64,000 nucleotides of DNA from Pseudomonas cavernicola (GTDB lineage: Bacteria > Pseudomonadota > Gammaproteobacteria > Pseudomonadales > Pseudomonadaceae). Below, piece after piece: positions 63,092-64,000 of the stretch. The first letter of the stretch is position 1; every line of letters starts with the position of its first letter. The stretch lies in assembly GCF_003596405.1 (NCBI RefSeq), contig NZ_QYUR01000002.1:1628501-1692500 (forward strand). Reading direction: 5' to 3'. A program made the position numbers and the translations under genes. Below the pieces are notes generated by a model. The model had not been told where the DNA came from and made no database searches. It was given only the letters and a program-made list of their open reading frames with translations.

Positions 63092-64000
63092 ATGGATAAC
63101 AACCAGCCAATCATCGTCAAGCGCGTCAAGCGCTACGCCGCGGGGCACCATGGCGGCTCCTGGAAGATCGCATTCGCCGACTTCGCCACGGCGATGATGG
63201 CGTTCTTCCTGGTGCTCTGGCTGCTGTCCTCGGCCACGCCGGAGCAGAAGAAGGCTATCTCGGGTTATTTCCAAGACCCCGTCGGTTTCTCCGAAAGCGC
63301 CAGCCCGTATGTCATCGACCTCGGTGGCACGCCGACCCCAGCACCGGACAAGACCCTCAGCCCGGAAGCCAAGGATGCGCGGGCGGTCGATGACACGCAA
63401 ACCGATGTTGAACCGGTCGATGCCGCGCAAGTCGAGACTCTGGCGGAGCAGATAGAGCGCGAGCGACTGGAGTTGCTGCTGCAAGAACTGCAGAACAAGG
63501 TCAATGAAAACCCGCAGTTGCAGCGCTTCAAGGATCAAATCCTGTTCGAAATCACCCAGGACGGCCTACGCATCCAGATCATGGATGCGGCGAACCGGCC
63601 GATGTTCGATCTCGGCAGCGCGCGCCTGCAACCCTATTTCGAAGACATCCTGCTGGCCATGGCCGACACCATCAAAGCGGTGCCGAACAAGATCAGCGTC
63701 AGCGGGCATACCGACGCCAAGCCCTTCGTTGGGCGTGGCGATTTTGGCAACTGGGAACTGTCGGCCGAACGGGCCAATGCGGCGCGGCGCACCTTGGTCG
63801 CCGGCAGCTATCCGGATGAGCAGGTGGCGCGGGTGGTCGGCTACGCCTCCTCGGCGCTGTTTGATCGGCAAGACCCGCTTAACCCGGTCAATCGACGGAT
63901 CGACATCATCGTCCTGACCAAGAAGGCGCAGCGCGCCATCGAGGGCGAACAGGATGCTGAGCCGGCGGGCGCCGAGCCGACTGTGCCGGCCGCAGGGCAA
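63092..64000 (+). CDS. motB: Flagellar motor protein MotB, 5' part
   Basis: Partner of MotA that anchors the stator to peptidoglycan. The 303 codons present include the single TM helix with the proton-binding D30 (AFADFATAMMAFFLVLW), a linker, and the OmpA-like peptidoglycan-binding domain (about 190-280; SGHTDAKPF and NWELSAERANAARR). The window ends inside the Ala/Pro-rich C-terminal tail, so the stop is beyond base 64000. Confidence 0.95.
   Translation, partial: MDNNQPIIVKRVKRYAAGHHGGSWKIAFADFATAMMAFFLVLWLLSSATPEQKKAISGYFQDPVGFSESASPYVIDLGGTPTPAPDKTLSPEAKDARAVDDTQTDVEPVDAAQVETLAEQIERERLELLLQELQNKVNENPQLQRFKDQILFEITQDGLRIQIMDAANRPMFDLGSARLQPYFEDILLAMADTIKAVPNKISVSGHTDAKPFVGRGDFGNWELSAERANAARRTLVAGSYPDEQVARVVGYASSALFDRQDPLNPVNRRIDIIVLTKKAQRAIEGEQDAEPAGAEPTVPAAGQ

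Overview
The window looks like a chromosomal segment of a Pseudomonas (Gammaproteobacteria). The evidence is high-GC codon use, a complete P. aeruginosa-type LPS inner-core operon, a FimX-type pilus regulator, and a gene order that, from memory of P. aeruginosa PAO1, runs parallel to the stretch from glnE to motB with local replacements. REP-type palindromes at 2449 and 26569-26668 resemble those I associate with the P. stutzeri/mendocina side of the genus, but I cannot place the species. No tRNA, rRNA, CRISPR array, IS element or prophage was seen.

Region 1 (1-20.7 kb) is LPS core and lipid A-core export. After the 3' end of glnE and ilvE comes a tightly overlapping operon: waaF, waaC, waaG, waaP, wapP, wapQ, a double kinase-fold gene and a NodU-type carbamoyltransferase (wapO). 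These add heptoses, the first outer-core sugar, phosphates and a carbamoyl group. In place of the wapH/ssg/wapR/waaL block I expect from PAO1 there are a GT2 glycosyltransferase, a GT-C membrane glycosyltransferase and a convergent kinase-like gene. Then come msbA and hldE, a left-handed beta-helix acyltransferase, and a second carbamoyltransferase. The acyltransferase is flanked by a 52-bp imperfect duplicate of the hldE 3' end, which looks like an insertion or rearrangement scar.

Region 2 (20.8-29.5 kb) holds two neighbouring acyl-CoA dehydrogenases (the first lacks the usual catalytic Glu), a conserved gene with a Nudix-like motif, an aldo/keto reductase, an FAD oxidoreductase, emrE, a LysR regulator and waaA (Kdo transferase).

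Region 3 (29.5-35 kb) is an accessory-looking catabolic locus. It has an XRE-cupin regulator, an FMN/4Fe-4S/FAD reductase and a small cupin on the minus strand. Divergent from them are a possible short leader ORF, an orphan PotD-like binding protein and a class II aldolase.

Region 4 (35-44.3 kb) has a TolC-family channel, thiC behind a TPP riboswitch, the CytX-type HMP permease, a DUF3298-type lipoprotein, and the nudF-DUF1249-cpdA-yqiA run.

Region 5 (44.4-64 kb) has parE and parC separated by two small exported or membrane proteins, a PqiC-like lipoprotein, a YdjM-like membrane hydrolase, a YtjB/Smp-type membrane protein divergent from serB, fimX with a PilZ-like neighbour, psd, rhdA, an HDOD protein, and motA with the 5' part of motB.

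The most interesting material is the remodelled LPS core block with two carbamoyltransferases, several kinase folds missing catalytic residues and a duplication scar, followed by the accessory binding-protein/reductase locus. Function calls rest on motifs and family knowledge; no searches were run.
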